The position numbers and the translations under genes are program-made. Below the pieces are notes generated by a model. It searched no databases. It had not been told where the DNA came from and saw nothing but the letters and a program-made list of their open reading frames with translations. Shown piece by piece: positions 38,690-47,083 of a stretch of DNA of 48,639 bases (position 1 is the first letter of the stretch; each line of letters opens with the position of its first letter). The stretch comes from Thiobacillus sp. (GTDB lineage Bacteria; Pseudomonadota; Gammaproteobacteria; Burkholderiales; Thiobacillaceae): positions 1 to 48,639 of the forward strand of contig NZ_JADMKC010000053.1 in assembly GCF_018780105.1 (NCBI RefSeq). Reading direction: 5' to 3'.

Positions 38690-39544
38690 TCAATAACGCT
38701 CGGGAATCCAGCGGCGCTTGGTCATGGTCGCCTGGTCGTCGTAAGCATTTTTCATGTTGCGCTTCGGCAGTTTGACCTTCGTGCGCGGCTGTCGCACGTA
38801 GGGAAGCTGCTCCAGCAGATGCGTGATCAGGTTCAGGCGCGCCCGGCGCTTGTTGTCGGAGTGAACGGTATGCCAGGGCGCGTAGTCGGTGTCGGTGGCG
38901 TCGAGCATCTGGTCGCGCGCACGCGAATAGTCGTACCAGCGCTGGCGCGAAGGCAGGTCCATCGGGGAGAGTTTCCACTGCCGCACCGGGTCTTCGATAC
39001 GCGCAGTGAAACGCCGCTCTTGTTCCTCGTCGCCGACTTCCAGCCAGTATTTGAGCAGGATGATGCCGTTCGCGACGACGAGGTGTTTTTCGAAAGCAGG
39101 GCACATCTCCAGAAATTTCTTGTGCTGCTCATCGGTGCAGAAACCCATCACTTTCTCTACGCCTGCGCGGTTGTACCAACTGCGGTCGAAGATCACCACT
39201 TCGCCCGCCGCGGGGAAATGCGTCAAGTAGCGCTGCGCATAGATCTGGCTCTTTTCCCGGTCGGAGGGCGCCGGCAAGGCCACCACCTTGAAGACGCGCG
39301 GGCTGACCTTTTCGGTAATGGCCCGGATGGTGCCGCCCTTGCCCGCTGCGTCGCGGCCTTCGAAAATAATGATGATGCGCTGTCCGGTGGCCTTCACCCA
39401 GTCCTGCACCATGCACAGTTCGGCCTGCAGTTCGCGCAGCTTGCTTTCGTATTCGCGACGCTTCAATTTGGGCGACTCGCTTTCCGCAGCAGCCTTCTTT
39501 TTGATGACGGATTTTGATTCGGGGGGTGCGTTTTTTTTGCCCAT
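38690..39544 (-). CDS. ppk2: Polyphosphate kinase 2
   Basis: PPK2 (284 aa) transfers phosphate between polyphosphate and nucleoside di/monophosphates. Single-domain class: Walker A GRDAAGKGG (residues 63-71), lid/Walker B DRSWYNRAGVE (120-130), and KLSPMDLPSRQRWYDYSRARD further on. The first 30 residues are Lys/Ala/Ser-rich and probably disordered. GGAG six bases before the ATG at 39544 supports this start; an ATG eight codons upstream (MPIQPETH) is possible. The gene is followed by the coiled-coil protein. Whether it makes ATP or ADP, and from which nucleotide, is not visible. Confidence 0.92.
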   Translation of the reverse strand: MGKKNAPPESKSVIKKKAAAESESPKLKRREYESKLRELQAELCMVQDWVKATGQRIIIIFEGRDAAGKGGTIRAITEKVSPRVFKVVALPAPSDREKSQIYAQRYLTHFPAAGEVVIFDRSWYNRAGVEKVMGFCTDEQHKKFLEMCPAFEKHLVVANGIILLKYWLEVGDEEQERRFTARIEDPVRQWKLSPMDLPSRQRWYDYSRARDQMLDATDTDYAPWHTVHSDNKRRARLNLITHLLEQLPYVRQPRTKVKLPKRNMKNAYDDQATMTKRRWIPERY

Positions 39545-39868
39545 GTGCGTCTCCGGTTGAATTGGCATAGCCGTTTTGAGTCTAGGGTTGAAAGCGCACC
39601 GAGGCAAGCCTGGCAACCGCGGCGGAAGTGCGCCACGGCTTGCCTGTCGATAGCCCGGCCTGAGCAATTCTGGCACACTGGCGCAGCCGCTTTGCGGCCT
39701 GATGACAGCACCTGCCAGCGGCAGAAGAATGCATCGCTCAGACAGGACACATGACGTTCCAGAACGGGAATACACATGAATTGCACGCTGCCTGCCCTGA
39801 CCTCCGCTCACCTGCCGGGTGAGTCTTTTCAACCGTGCTTCAGCGGTTCAGCCCAACAACCCCTGCCC
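39545..39868. other. Intergenic region between ppk2 and the RND operon
   Basis: 324 bp between divergent genes. It probably holds both promoters but none was convincingly located. There is a small GCCGC-TTT-GCGGC hairpin (39686-39698) without a T-run. No regulator gene of the TetR or MarR type sits here. Confidence 0.5.
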
Positions 39869-41041
39869 ATGTTCGCCACCCCCCGCCTTCGTCTGCCGCT
39901 CGCCCTCGCCGCCCTTGCCCTTCTGCTGACAGCTTGCTCGAAAGAGACGCCGCCGCCGCAACGCCCGGCGCCCGCAGTCAGTGTGATCACCACCCAGCCA
40001 CGGGACATTCCCTACACGCCGAGCTTTGTCGCACAGACCGAAAGCTCACGGCAAGTGAACATCGTGGCACGGGTGTCGGGCTTTCTCGACAAGATCGTGT
40101 ACCGCGAAGGCGAACTGGTGAAGGAAGGCCAGCTGCTGTTTCTGCTCGACCCCAAACCCTTTGAAGCGCAGCTGGCCGCGGCACGCGGCGAACTGCAGTC
40201 GCAGCAGGCGCGCTTCACCACCGCGCAGGCGAACCTCGGCCGGGTGAAACCGCTGGCGCAGCAAAATGCCTTGTCGCAGTCCGACCTGGACCGCGCCCAG
40301 GGTGAATTCGATTCAGCCAAGGCAGCCGTGTTCTCGGCGCAGGCCAAGGTGACCGAAGCCGAACTGAACCTGAGCTACACCCGCATCCATTCTCCGGTGA
40401 CCGGCCTGGCCAGCAACTCGGTGCAGCGCCAGGGCGCGTACCTGAATGCGATGTCGCCCGACTCGACGCTCACCTATGTCGCCGCCATCGATCCAGTGTG
40501 GGTTACCTTCAGCGTGTCGCAGAATCAGGTCGCGAAGTGGCGCGACGAGCGCTTGAAAAAACGCATCGTCTCGCCGAAGAACGACAACTATGAAGTCGAA
40601 ATCCTGCTGGCGGACAACGCGCTGTATCCCTATCGCGGCAAGATCAATTTCGCCGACCCCTCGTTCAGCCAGGACACCGGCTCCTTCATGGTGCGCGCCG
40701 TGCTGCCCAACCCGGACAAGCTGTTGCGGCCGGGGATGTTCGTCACCGCGAACGTCCATGGCGCTATGCGGACGAATGCCATCGTGGTGCCGCAGCTCGC
40801 TGTGCAGCAGGGCTCGAATGGTCACCTCGTTTACGTGGTGAACCCTGCGGGCAATGCGGAAGTGCGTCCGGTGGTGGTCGGCGACTACTACGGCGCAAAG
40901 GACATCGTCATCCTCAGCGGCCTGCATGCCGGCGACCGGGTTGTGGTGGAAGGCGTGCTCAAGGTGGTGCCCGGACAGCCGGTGAAAATCGTCGAGCCGG
41001 CCGCACCCGCTGCAGCAGCGCCCCAAGCAGCCCAACCCTGA
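39869..41041 (+). CDS. RND efflux periplasmic adaptor (MexA/AcrA-like)
   Basis: A 390-aa lipoprotein adaptor that links an inner-membrane RND pump to an outer-membrane channel. The signal peptide ends LLTAC, the acylated Cys. After it come the lipoyl/barrel-sandwich halves (ARVSGFLDKIVYREGELVKEGQLLF), a helical hairpin (about 95-160), the beta-barrel and a membrane-proximal domain (GLHAGDRVVVEGVLKV). The ATG at 39869 is preferred because a signal sequence starts at once; an in-frame ATG at 39776 would add 31 unusual residues. The pump gene starts 11 bp after the stop. Substrate is unknown. Confidence 0.94.
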   Translation: MFATPRLRLPLALAALALLLTACSKETPPPQRPAPAVSVITTQPRDIPYTPSFVAQTESSRQVNIVARVSGFLDKIVYREGELVKEGQLLFLLDPKPFEAQLAAARGELQSQQARFTTAQANLGRVKPLAQQNALSQSDLDRAQGEFDSAKAAVFSAQAKVTEAELNLSYTRIHSPVTGLASNSVQRQGAYLNAMSPDSTLTYVAAIDPVWVTFSVSQNQVAKWRDERLKKRIVSPKNDNYEVEILLADNALYPYRGKINFADPSFSQDTGSFMVRAVLPNPDKLLRPGMFVTANVHGAMRTNAIVVPQLAVQQGSNGHLVYVVNPAGNAEVRPVVVGDYYGAKDIVILSGLHAGDRVVVEGVLKVVPGQPVKIVEPAAPAAAAPQAAQP

Positions 41042-41052
41042 GCGAGCGCGCC

Positions 41053-44000
41053 ATGTTCACCCACTTTTTCATTGACCGTCCGATCCTGTCGGCCGTCATC
41101 TCGATCCTGATCGTGCTGGGCGGCGCGGTCGCCATGTTCGTGGCGCCGATCTCGCAATATCCCGAACTGGCACCGCCGCAGGTCACCGTCGAGGCACGCT
41201 ACCCGGGTGCGACCGCCGAAGTCATCGCCAACACGGTGGCGGCGCCGATCGAGGCGCAGATCAACGGGGTGGACAACCTGCTCTACTTCAACTCGGTGAG
41301 CTCGTCGTCCGGCAACGTCTCGATCAGTGTGGTGTTCAAGCCGGGCAGCGATCCCGACATCAACCAGGTCAACGTGCAGAACCGCGTCAGCCAGGCGTTG
41401 CCGATGCTGCCGCAGGTGGTGTCGCAGCAGGGCGTGACGGTCGACAAGAAATCGTCGAGCCTCATGATGGTGCTGTCGGTCTTTTCGCCCGACGATCGCT
41501 ACGACGCGACCTACATCGACAACTACACCAATCTCTACGTACTGGACGAACTCAAGCGCGTACCCGGCGCCAACCGCGCGTCGGTATTCGGCTTACCGGA
41601 CATCGCGATGCGGGTGTGGCTGCGTCCCGACCGCATGGCGCAACTCGGCATTTCGGTGCAGGAAGTCTCCAGCGCGATCCAGAGCCAGAACCAGACTTTC
41701 GGCATCGGCCAGATCGGCGCACAGCCGACGCCGCAGGGGGTGCAGCAAACCTTCGTGGTCACCGCGCAGGGTCTGCTCACCAAGCCTGAGGAATTCGAGG
41801 ACATCATCGTGCGCACGGCCAAGACCGGCACCGCCATCGTGCGCGTGCGCGACATCGGCCGGGTCGAGCTGGCCAAACGCGACTACTCGATTGCCAGCCG
41901 GATGAACGGCAAGACCGCGACCACCATCGGCATTTTCCAGCAGCCGGGCGCCAACGCGGTGGAAACGGCCGCCGCCGTGCGCGCGCGTCTCGAAGAACTG
42001 AAAAAGCAGTTCCCCACCGGTCTCGATTACACGATCAGCCTCGACACCAGCCTGTTCACCCTCAATTCGATCGACAAGGTGGTGCACACCTTCTTCGAGG
42101 CGGTCATCCTGGTGGTGCTGGTGGTGTTCGTGTTCCTGCAGTCGCTGCGCGCGACGATCATCCCCATCCTCGCGGTGCCGGTGTCGATCATCGGCACCTT
42201 CATCGGCATGCACCTGCTCGGTTTCTCGATCAACATGCTGACGATGTTCGGGCTGATTCTCGCCATCGGCCTGGTGGTCGACGACGCCATCGTGGTGGTG
42301 GAAAACGTCGAAACCAACATGGTGAAGCACGGCCTCGGCGCGCTGGAGGCGGCCAAGCGGGCGATGAGCGAAATCGCCGGTGCGCTGATTTCCATCGTGC
42401 TGGTGCTGGTGGCGGTGTTCATGCCGGTTGCCTTCCTCGGCGGTGTCACCGGTACGCTGTACCAGCAGTTCGCCATCACCATCGCGATCTCGGTGGTCAT
42501 CTCGGGGATCATGGCGCTGACGCTGTCGCCCGCGCTCGCGGCCATCATCGTCAAGGCGCATCACGGCGAGAAGAAGGGGTTCTTCCGCTGGTTCGAACAA
42601 TCCTTCGAGCGCCTCACCGCCGGCTACGTCGGCGGGGTCGCCCGACTGATCCAGCGCTGGCCGGTCGCGCTGCTGGTGTTTGGCGGCATCCTGGTCGCCA
42701 TCGTGCTGATGTTCCGCGTGCTGCCGGGCAGTTTCGTGCCGGACGAAGACCAGGGCTATTTCTTCGTGGTGGTGGAGGCGCCCGATACCGCCAGCCAGGG
42801 CTACGTCGGCGCGCTCGCCGATCAGGCTACGAAGATCATCGCCACCGAGCCGGCGGTGCAGGATGTGGCGCTGGTGAACGGCTACAGCCTGGTCGACGGC
42901 ACTTTCCGCAACAACGCGGCGGTGCTGTTCGTGTCGATGAAGCCGTTCGACCAGCGCACCGATGCGTCGCAGCTCACCTTCGGCGTGTTGCCGCGGCTCA
43001 ACCAGCAATTCGCCCGGCTGAAGGAGGGCTTCGTGCTCGGCATCAATCCGCCCTCGATTCCCGGCCTCGGCACCACCGGCGGCTTCGAGTTCTATCTGCA
43101 GAACCGCGGCGCAGGCGACACCCAGGCAACCAGCCAGGCAGTGCAGGCCTTCATCGCCGCGGCCCGGCAGCGACCTGAACTTGCCGGCGTCAACACCACG
43201 TTCAAGGGCGCCACGCAACAGCTGTTTGTCGATCTCGACCGCAACAAGGCCGAAGTGCTGGGGGTGTCGGTGCTGGATGCGTTCCAGACCATGCAGAGCT
43301 TCTTCGGCTCGTCGATCGCCGGGCAGTTCAGCCAGTTCAGCCGCGTATGGTGGGTGGTGCTGCAGGCCGACGCCGAATACCGCATCAACCCGGACGATTT
43401 CAACAAGGTCTATATCCCCTCGAAAACCGGCAGCATGGTGCCGCTGTCGGCGCTGATCAGCGTGCGCTATGTGGCCGCGCCGAAATTGATGGAGCGCTTC
43501 AACGGCTTCCCGGCCGTCAAGATCACCGGCAACCCGGCGCCGGGCTACAGCTCGGGACAGGCGCTGGCGGCGATGGAAGCGGTGGCCGGCGAAGTCCTGC
43601 CCGGCGGCTTCTCCTACGCCTGGGCAGGTCAGGCGCTGCAGGAAAAATCGTCCGGCAGCACCTCGTCGATCGCCTTCATCGCCGGCCTCATCGTGGTGTT
43701 CCTGCTGCTCGCGGCGCAGTTCGAGAAATGGACCCTGCCGCTGGCGGTGCTGCTGACCGTGCCGGTAGCGATCCTCGGCGCCCTGCTGCTGACCTGGATC
43801 GTCGGGCTGGAAAACGACGTCTACTTCCAGGTCGGTCTGGTCACTCTGGTGGGCCTGTCGGCGAAGAACGCCATCCTGATCTGCGAAGTCGCGATCGAGC
43901 ACGTGCATGCGGGCATGGCGATCCACGAAGCGGCCATCGCCGCCGCCCGCGCGCGCCTGCGCGCCATCGTCATGACCTCGCTGGCGTTCGGCCTCGGCTG

Positions 44001-44208
44001 CGTGCCGCTGGCTATTGCTACCGGGCCGGGCGCGAACAGCCTGCGTGCCATCGGCACCGGGGTCATCGGCGGCATTCTGGCCTCGACTATCGTGGCAATC
44101 TTCTTTGCGCCGTTCTTCTTCTGGCTGCTCGAAAGCCTCTCCGCCCGCTTCGCGGGCAAACGTGCCCTGGCCCAGCCTGGCGCGCACGCCCACCCGGAGG
44201 GACAGTGA
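41053..44208 (+). CDS. RND efflux pump, MexB/AcrB-like (HAE-1)
   Basis: A 1051-aa inner-membrane pump with 12 spans and two large periplasmic loops. It exports hydrophobic drugs and solvents using protons. The proton-relay Asp pair is in LVVDDAIVVVENVE. The first span is FTHFFIDRPILSAVISILIVLGG, and the C-terminal FFAPFFFWLLESL is typical. The length matches AcrB. Its position between the adaptor and the outer-membrane factor completes a tripartite operon (adaptor +11 bp, factor +1 bp). Confidence 0.96.
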   Translation: MFTHFFIDRPILSAVISILIVLGGAVAMFVAPISQYPELAPPQVTVEARYPGATAEVIANTVAAPIEAQINGVDNLLYFNSVSSSSGNVSISVVFKPGSDPDINQVNVQNRVSQALPMLPQVVSQQGVTVDKKSSSLMMVLSVFSPDDRYDATYIDNYTNLYVLDELKRVPGANRASVFGLPDIAMRVWLRPDRMAQLGISVQEVSSAIQSQNQTFGIGQIGAQPTPQGVQQTFVVTAQGLLTKPEEFEDIIVRTAKTGTAIVRVRDIGRVELAKRDYSIASRMNGKTATTIGIFQQPGANAVETAAAVRARLEELKKQFPTGLDYTISLDTSLFTLNSIDKVVHTFFEAVILVVLVVFVFLQSLRATIIPILAVPVSIIGTFIGMHLLGFSINMLTMFGLILAIGLVVDDAIVVVENVETNMVKHGLGALEAAKRAMSEIAGALISIVLVLVAVFMPVAFLGGVTGTLYQQFAITIAISVVISGIMALTLSPALAAIIVKAHHGEKKGFFRWFEQSFERLTAGYVGGVARLIQRWPVALLVFGGILVAIVLMFRVLPGSFVPDEDQGYFFVVVEAPDTASQGYVGALADQATKIIATEPAVQDVALVNGYSLVDGTFRNNAAVLFVSMKPFDQRTDASQLTFGVLPRLNQQFARLKEGFVLGINPPSIPGLGTTGGFEFYLQNRGAGDTQATSQAVQAFIAAARQRPELAGVNTTFKGATQQLFVDLDRNKAEVLGVSVLDAFQTMQSFFGSSIAGQFSQFSRVWWVVLQADAEYRINPDDFNKVYIPSKTGSMVPLSALISVRYVAAPKLMERFNGFPAVKITGNPAPGYSSGQALAAMEAVAGEVLPGGFSYAWAGQALQEKSSGSTSSIAFIAGLIVVFLLLAAQFEKWTLPLAVLLTVPVAILGALLLTWIVGLENDVYFQVGLVTLVGLSAKNAILICEVAIEHVHAGMAIHEAAIAAARARLRAIVMTSLAFGLGCVPLAIATGPGANSLRAIGTGVIGGILASTIVAIFFAPFFFWLLESLSARFAGKRALAQPGAHAHPEGQ

Positions 44209-44209
44209 C

Positions 44210-45658
44210 ATGCGTACACGCATCCTCGACGCCGCCCTCGCCGCAGCCCTGCTCGCTGGCTGCAGCGTCGGCCCCGATTACGTGCGGCCGGATATCGCCG
44301 CGCCCGCAGCCTGGCGCATCGATTTCCCGCACGCCGCCGAGGTCGTCAACACCCGCTGGTGGGAACAGTTCGGCGACCCCGCGCTGAACCAGCTGATCGA
44401 CATCGCCCTGCGCGAGAACCTCGATGTCGCCATCGCCAGTGAACGCATCGAGCAGTTCATGGGGCAACTCGGCACCACCCGCGCGCAGTTCTATCCGCAG
44501 ATCGGCTACAGCGCCGATGCCAGCCGCAATCGCGCCAGCAGGGTCGGCCAGCCGCCACTCGCAACCGGCGCGGATCCCTACTCCAGCCTCTATCAGGGCG
44601 CGCTCGGCGCCGACTGGCAGATCGATTTGTTCGGCCGCGTGCGCCGGCAGAGCGAAGCCGCGCAGGCGCAGGTCTACGCCAGCGAGCAGGGTCGGCGCGG
44701 CGTCATCCTGTCGGTGGTCACCAGCGTCGCGGCCAGCTACATCGGTTTGCGCGGACTCGACCGCCAGCTCGAAATATCGCGCGCCACGGCGGACAACTAC
44801 GCCGGCACCCGCAAGATTTTCGAGCTGCGCTTCAAGGGCGGCGTGGTCTCGCAGGTCGAAGTCTCGCAAGTGGATTCGCAATACCAGCAGGCGCTCGCCG
44901 CGATCCCCGTGCTCGAACAACAGATCGCCGCCCAGGAAAACCTGATCTCGCTGCTGCTCGGCCGCCCCCCCGGCCCGATCCCGCGCGGACTATCGATCGA
45001 CGCGCTGAGCGCGCCGGGCATCCCCGATGGCCTGCCTTCAACGCTGCTGGAACGCCGCCCCGACATCCTGCAGGCCGAGCAGAACCTCGTCGCCGCCAAC
45101 GCAAACATCGGCGTCGCCAAGTCGCTCTACTACCCCAGCCTGTCGCTGACCGGCACGCTCGGCTCGGTCAGCACGGCCGTCGGCGATTTCCTCAGCGGTC
45201 CGGCAACCGCCTGGTCGGTCGCCGGCGGACTGGCCGGCCCGATCTTCACCTTCGGCGCCATCGAGGGCCAGGTGCAGACGGCCGAGGCGATCCAGCGCGA
45301 GGCGCTGGCGAATTACCGGCAGGTCATCCTCAATGCCTTCCGCGAGGCCAACGACGCGCTGGTGGGCTCGCAAAAAACGCAGGCGGAATCCGTGGCCCAG
45401 TCGCAACGCGTGGCCGCGCTGCGCGAATACGCGCGGCTGTCGCGGCTGAAATTCGACAACGGCTATGCGGGATATCTGGAAGTGCTGTACGCGGAGAACG
45501 AACTGTTCAGCGCCGAGCTGACTGCGGTGCGCTCGCAGGCGGACCGCTACACCCAGCTGGTGAACGTGTACAAGGCGATGGGGGGCGGCTGGGTCGACCT
45601 GGCGAGCGAAGCCAGTCTGGCTGCGACACCCTCCCCCCAGGCGGCCGCGCTGCCATGA
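44210..45658 (+). CDS. RND outer-membrane factor (OprM/NodT family)
   Basis: A 482-aa outer-membrane lipoprotein forming the TolC-like exit duct. The signal ends LLAGC followed by SVGPDYVRPD, the standard NodT-family start. The two OEP halves are present (DPALNQLIDIALRENLDVAIA and VDSQYQQALAAIPVLEQQIAAQENLISLLLG, then ERRPDILQAEQNLVAANANIGVAKSLYYPSLSLTG). The ATG at 44210 has GGAGG upstream and follows the pump stop by 1 bp. It is the last gene of the efflux operon, 48 bp before an unrelated GNAT gene. Confidence 0.95.
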   Translation: MRTRILDAALAAALLAGCSVGPDYVRPDIAAPAAWRIDFPHAAEVVNTRWWEQFGDPALNQLIDIALRENLDVAIASERIEQFMGQLGTTRAQFYPQIGYSADASRNRASRVGQPPLATGADPYSSLYQGALGADWQIDLFGRVRRQSEAAQAQVYASEQGRRGVILSVVTSVAASYIGLRGLDRQLEISRATADNYAGTRKIFELRFKGGVVSQVEVSQVDSQYQQALAAIPVLEQQIAAQENLISLLLGRPPGPIPRGLSIDALSAPGIPDGLPSTLLERRPDILQAEQNLVAANANIGVAKSLYYPSLSLTGTLGSVSTAVGDFLSGPATAWSVAGGLAGPIFTFGAIEGQVQTAEAIQREALANYRQVILNAFREANDALVGSQKTQAESVAQSQRVAALREYARLSRLKFDNGYAGYLEVLYAENELFSAELTAVRSQADRYTQLVNVYKAMGGGWVDLASEASLAATPSPQAAALP

Positions 45659-45706
45659 ACCACCGACCAGCTGGCTAACCGACGTTGGCGTCAAAATAGA
45701 ACCGTC

Positions 45707-46138
45707 ATGAACATTCGCATTGCCACTACAGATTCCGAGATCGCCGTTTGCTATCCCGTCATGCGGGAGCTTCGCCCCCACATCGCAGAAGATCAATTTC
45801 TGTCCAGAGTTCGAAACCAGGAAAAAACCGGCTATCAACTTGCCTTTATCGAACAACCGGATGGCGTGGTAGCTGTCGCAGGATTCCGAGTCGGTGAAAA
45901 CCTGGCATGGGGCCATTTTCTGTACGTTGATGACCTTGTAACGTTGCCATCTCACCGATCAAATCGCTTCGGCGCCAGCCTGCTTTCCTGGCTTCGAGAA
46001 TTCGCAGTAAAGGAAGGCTGCGTGCAAATGCACCTTGATTCAGGTATTCAAAGAAAAGATGCGCATCGTTTCTATGAGCGCGAAGGCATGTCAATGACAA
46101 GCCTTCACTTCGTCGAAAACATTGCGCCAACCCACTGA
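45707..46138 (+). CDS. GNAT family N-acetyltransferase
   Basis: A 143-aa GNAT protein. The acetyl-CoA-binding region is VDDLVTLPSHRSNRFGASLLSWL (about 70-92), with the R/Q-x-x-G-x-G/A-like RSNRFGASL. The C-terminal strand is DAHRFYEREGMS, a common GNAT motif. The substrate is unknown. Base composition is lower in GC than the preceding operon. Its 3' end runs into the truncated intI on the opposite strand, so the junction of host and integron sequence lies at or just after its stop. It has no following attC, so it is not shown to be a cassette. Confidence 0.85.
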   Translation: MNIRIATTDSEIAVCYPVMRELRPHIAEDQFLSRVRNQEKTGYQLAFIEQPDGVVAVAGFRVGENLAWGHFLYVDDLVTLPSHRSNRFGASLLSWLREFAVKEGCVQMHLDSGIQRKDAHRFYEREGMSMTSLHFVENIAPTH

Positions 46139-46245
46139 ACATATTGCGTTTCCGTACGGATGTTGTAATGCTTGATCCGGATTCGGTTGCGCACCTGATC
46201 AAGTAGTTTCGGCGGCGGGGCGGAAGGGGTGTTTTCATTTTGCAT
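46105..46245 (-). pseudogene. intI: Truncated integron integrase (intI 5' remnant)
   Basis: On the minus strand an ATG at 46245 opens a 46-codon frame. Residues 13-39 read KLLDQVRNRIRIKHYN then IRTETQYVQWV, which closely matches the IntI N-terminus ([27 protein letters not shown] in class 1 IntI, about 17 of 27 identical). After QWV the frame is simply the antisense of the GNAT 3' end and stops. The catalytic Arg/His/Tyr domains are absent, so the product cannot recombine. The fragment faces away from the cassettes, the normal IntI orientation. A deletion or an insertion of the GNAT region could have cut it. Confidence 0.85.
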
Positions 46246-46458
46246 TTACGTCCCCTATCAAGACCAAGGCACATTCAGAACAATAGGTTATCGTGATAAT
46301 GGTTGCGTTATACACTTCAGTTAATTTTTGTTATACACCGATTCAGGTGTCTACTTAACGTTGGTCGAGATAGCTGTCTCCGCCCGTAATGATCGAACTG
46401 CAATCGTTGTTATCAGAAAAGCGGCCGATTTATAAAACGACGGAACAATGATAAAAAG

Positions 46459-46522
46459 CGAAGTGTTTTTAAGAGCGGTGGATAACGCCAGCGTTAATAC
46501 ACACGCTCTGAAACACACTTCG
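46459..46522. repeat. Imperfect inverted repeat in the attI-side region
   Basis: CGAAGTGTTTTTAAGAGCG (46459-46477) and CGCTCTGAAACACACTTCG (46504-46522) pair at 16 of 19 positions. Inside the loop is a perfect TAACGC-CA-GCGTTA palindrome (46483-46496). Its role is unknown; it could be a regulatory hairpin or a degenerate recombination site. Confidence 0.65.
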
Positions 46523-46652
46523 GTTCTTCAATAAAACCACGTGAGCACGGGGCGCAGGATGAGAGCGAAAACAAGCATCGTCACAAGTCCCAGACACCTC
46601 TCCCGTCCAACCCGTCGTCCGAGCACACTCGCCGCCCTTCAGGCGTCAAGGT

Positions 46653-46674
46653 GCTCAACTCCAATACGTTGGGC
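46653..46674 (+). other. attI simple site / first cassette junction
   Basis: An inverse core GCTCAAC (46653-46659, RYYYAAC) and a core GTTGGGC (46668-46674, GTTRRRY) are separated by 8 bp. This is the two-box layout bound by integron integrase, and insertion occurs between G and TT. The first cassette starts at the core. Confidence 0.7.
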
Positions 46675-46684
46675 CTAGCAAACC

Positions 46685-46993
46685 ATGGGTATCGAGCTTG
46701 TTTGGGAGGAAGAAAATGGCACTGAGCTGGCGCGCCTCAGTGATCCACAGTCACTTCTGACAGGGTTTCTGCCATCAGAATCCGCACTAGAGTTTGCCTG
46801 TTTGCGTTTCGTTGATCCTTACGGGGACACCATCTTCAACACTCTCCAAATACCCGTTCTTCTGCACGAGCTAAACAGTCTTACTCCAAAACCGCTGGAG
46901 CCCCCTGTCGCAGAGCATCTGAAAAAAGCCATTTCTCTGGTGGCCAATGCCCAAGGCCATATTCATACCTATATAAGGTTTGTCGGTGATTAA
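46685..46993 (+). CDS. Cassette 1 hypothetical protein (102 aa)
   Basis: I do not recognise this protein. It opens MGIELVWEEENGTELARL, has LEFACLRFVDPYGDTIFNTLQIP in the middle, and ends IHTYIRFVGD. It is acidic and soluble, with no signal or membrane span. A SUKH/Imm-like immunity protein would be of comparable size, but I see no specific motif. It begins 10 bases after the core site and lacks a clear Shine-Dalgarno, as is frequent in cassettes. Composition is close to 50% GC. Confidence 0.75.
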   Translation: MGIELVWEEENGTELARLSDPQSLLTGFLPSESALEFACLRFVDPYGDTIFNTLQIPVLLHELNSLTPKPLEPPVAEHLKKAISLVANAQGHIHTYIRFVGD

Positions 46994-47004
46994 CAACCGC
47001 CTAG

Positions 47005-47071
47005 GCCCAACCCATCATTCCACCGGACCTGCGCGAAAAGCCGCGCAGGCCGGTGAATTCAAACGTTAGAG
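47005..47071 (+). other. attC site of cassette 1
   Basis: 67 bp from GCCCAAC (47005-47011) to GTTAGAG (47065-47071). The centre folds as CACCGG-a-CCTGCGCG / CGCGCAGG-CCGGTG, with one unpaired A on one arm, as expected of attC sites that have extrahelical bases. It is not similar in sequence to the other attC sites here. Confidence 0.85.
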
Positions 47072-47083
47072 CGCTTGCGCGAA

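Larger units (their letters stand above)
46246..46684. other. attI-side region between intI remnant and first cassette
   Basis: 439 bp, AT-rich, without a gene. By position it should carry the intI promoter, the cassette promoter and attI. A 9-bp direct repeat GTTATACAC occurs at 46307-46315 and 46330-46338 in a possible promoter area. A large inverted repeat lies at 46459-46522. The recombination site itself is at 46653-46674. No LexA box was found. Confidence 0.6.

Noticed and set aside
39671-39686. Possible second sigma-54 promoter TGGCACACTGGCGCAG before the RND operon
   Set aside because: The distance from GG to GC is one base short of the required spacing.
41593-44223. An 876-codon open frame antisense to the RND pump
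   Set aside because: High-GC shadow frame with low-complexity Arg/His/Gly composition; the pump on the other strand has full family conservation.
45707-46138. GNAT gene as a fifth integron cassette
   Set aside because: It lies on the intI side of attI, and no GTTRRRY/RYYYAAC pair or attC-like fold flanks it.
46105-46245. The 46-codon frame as a functional small gene
   Set aside because: Its last seven codons are just the antisense of the GNAT 3' end, and the matching part is an IntI fragment.
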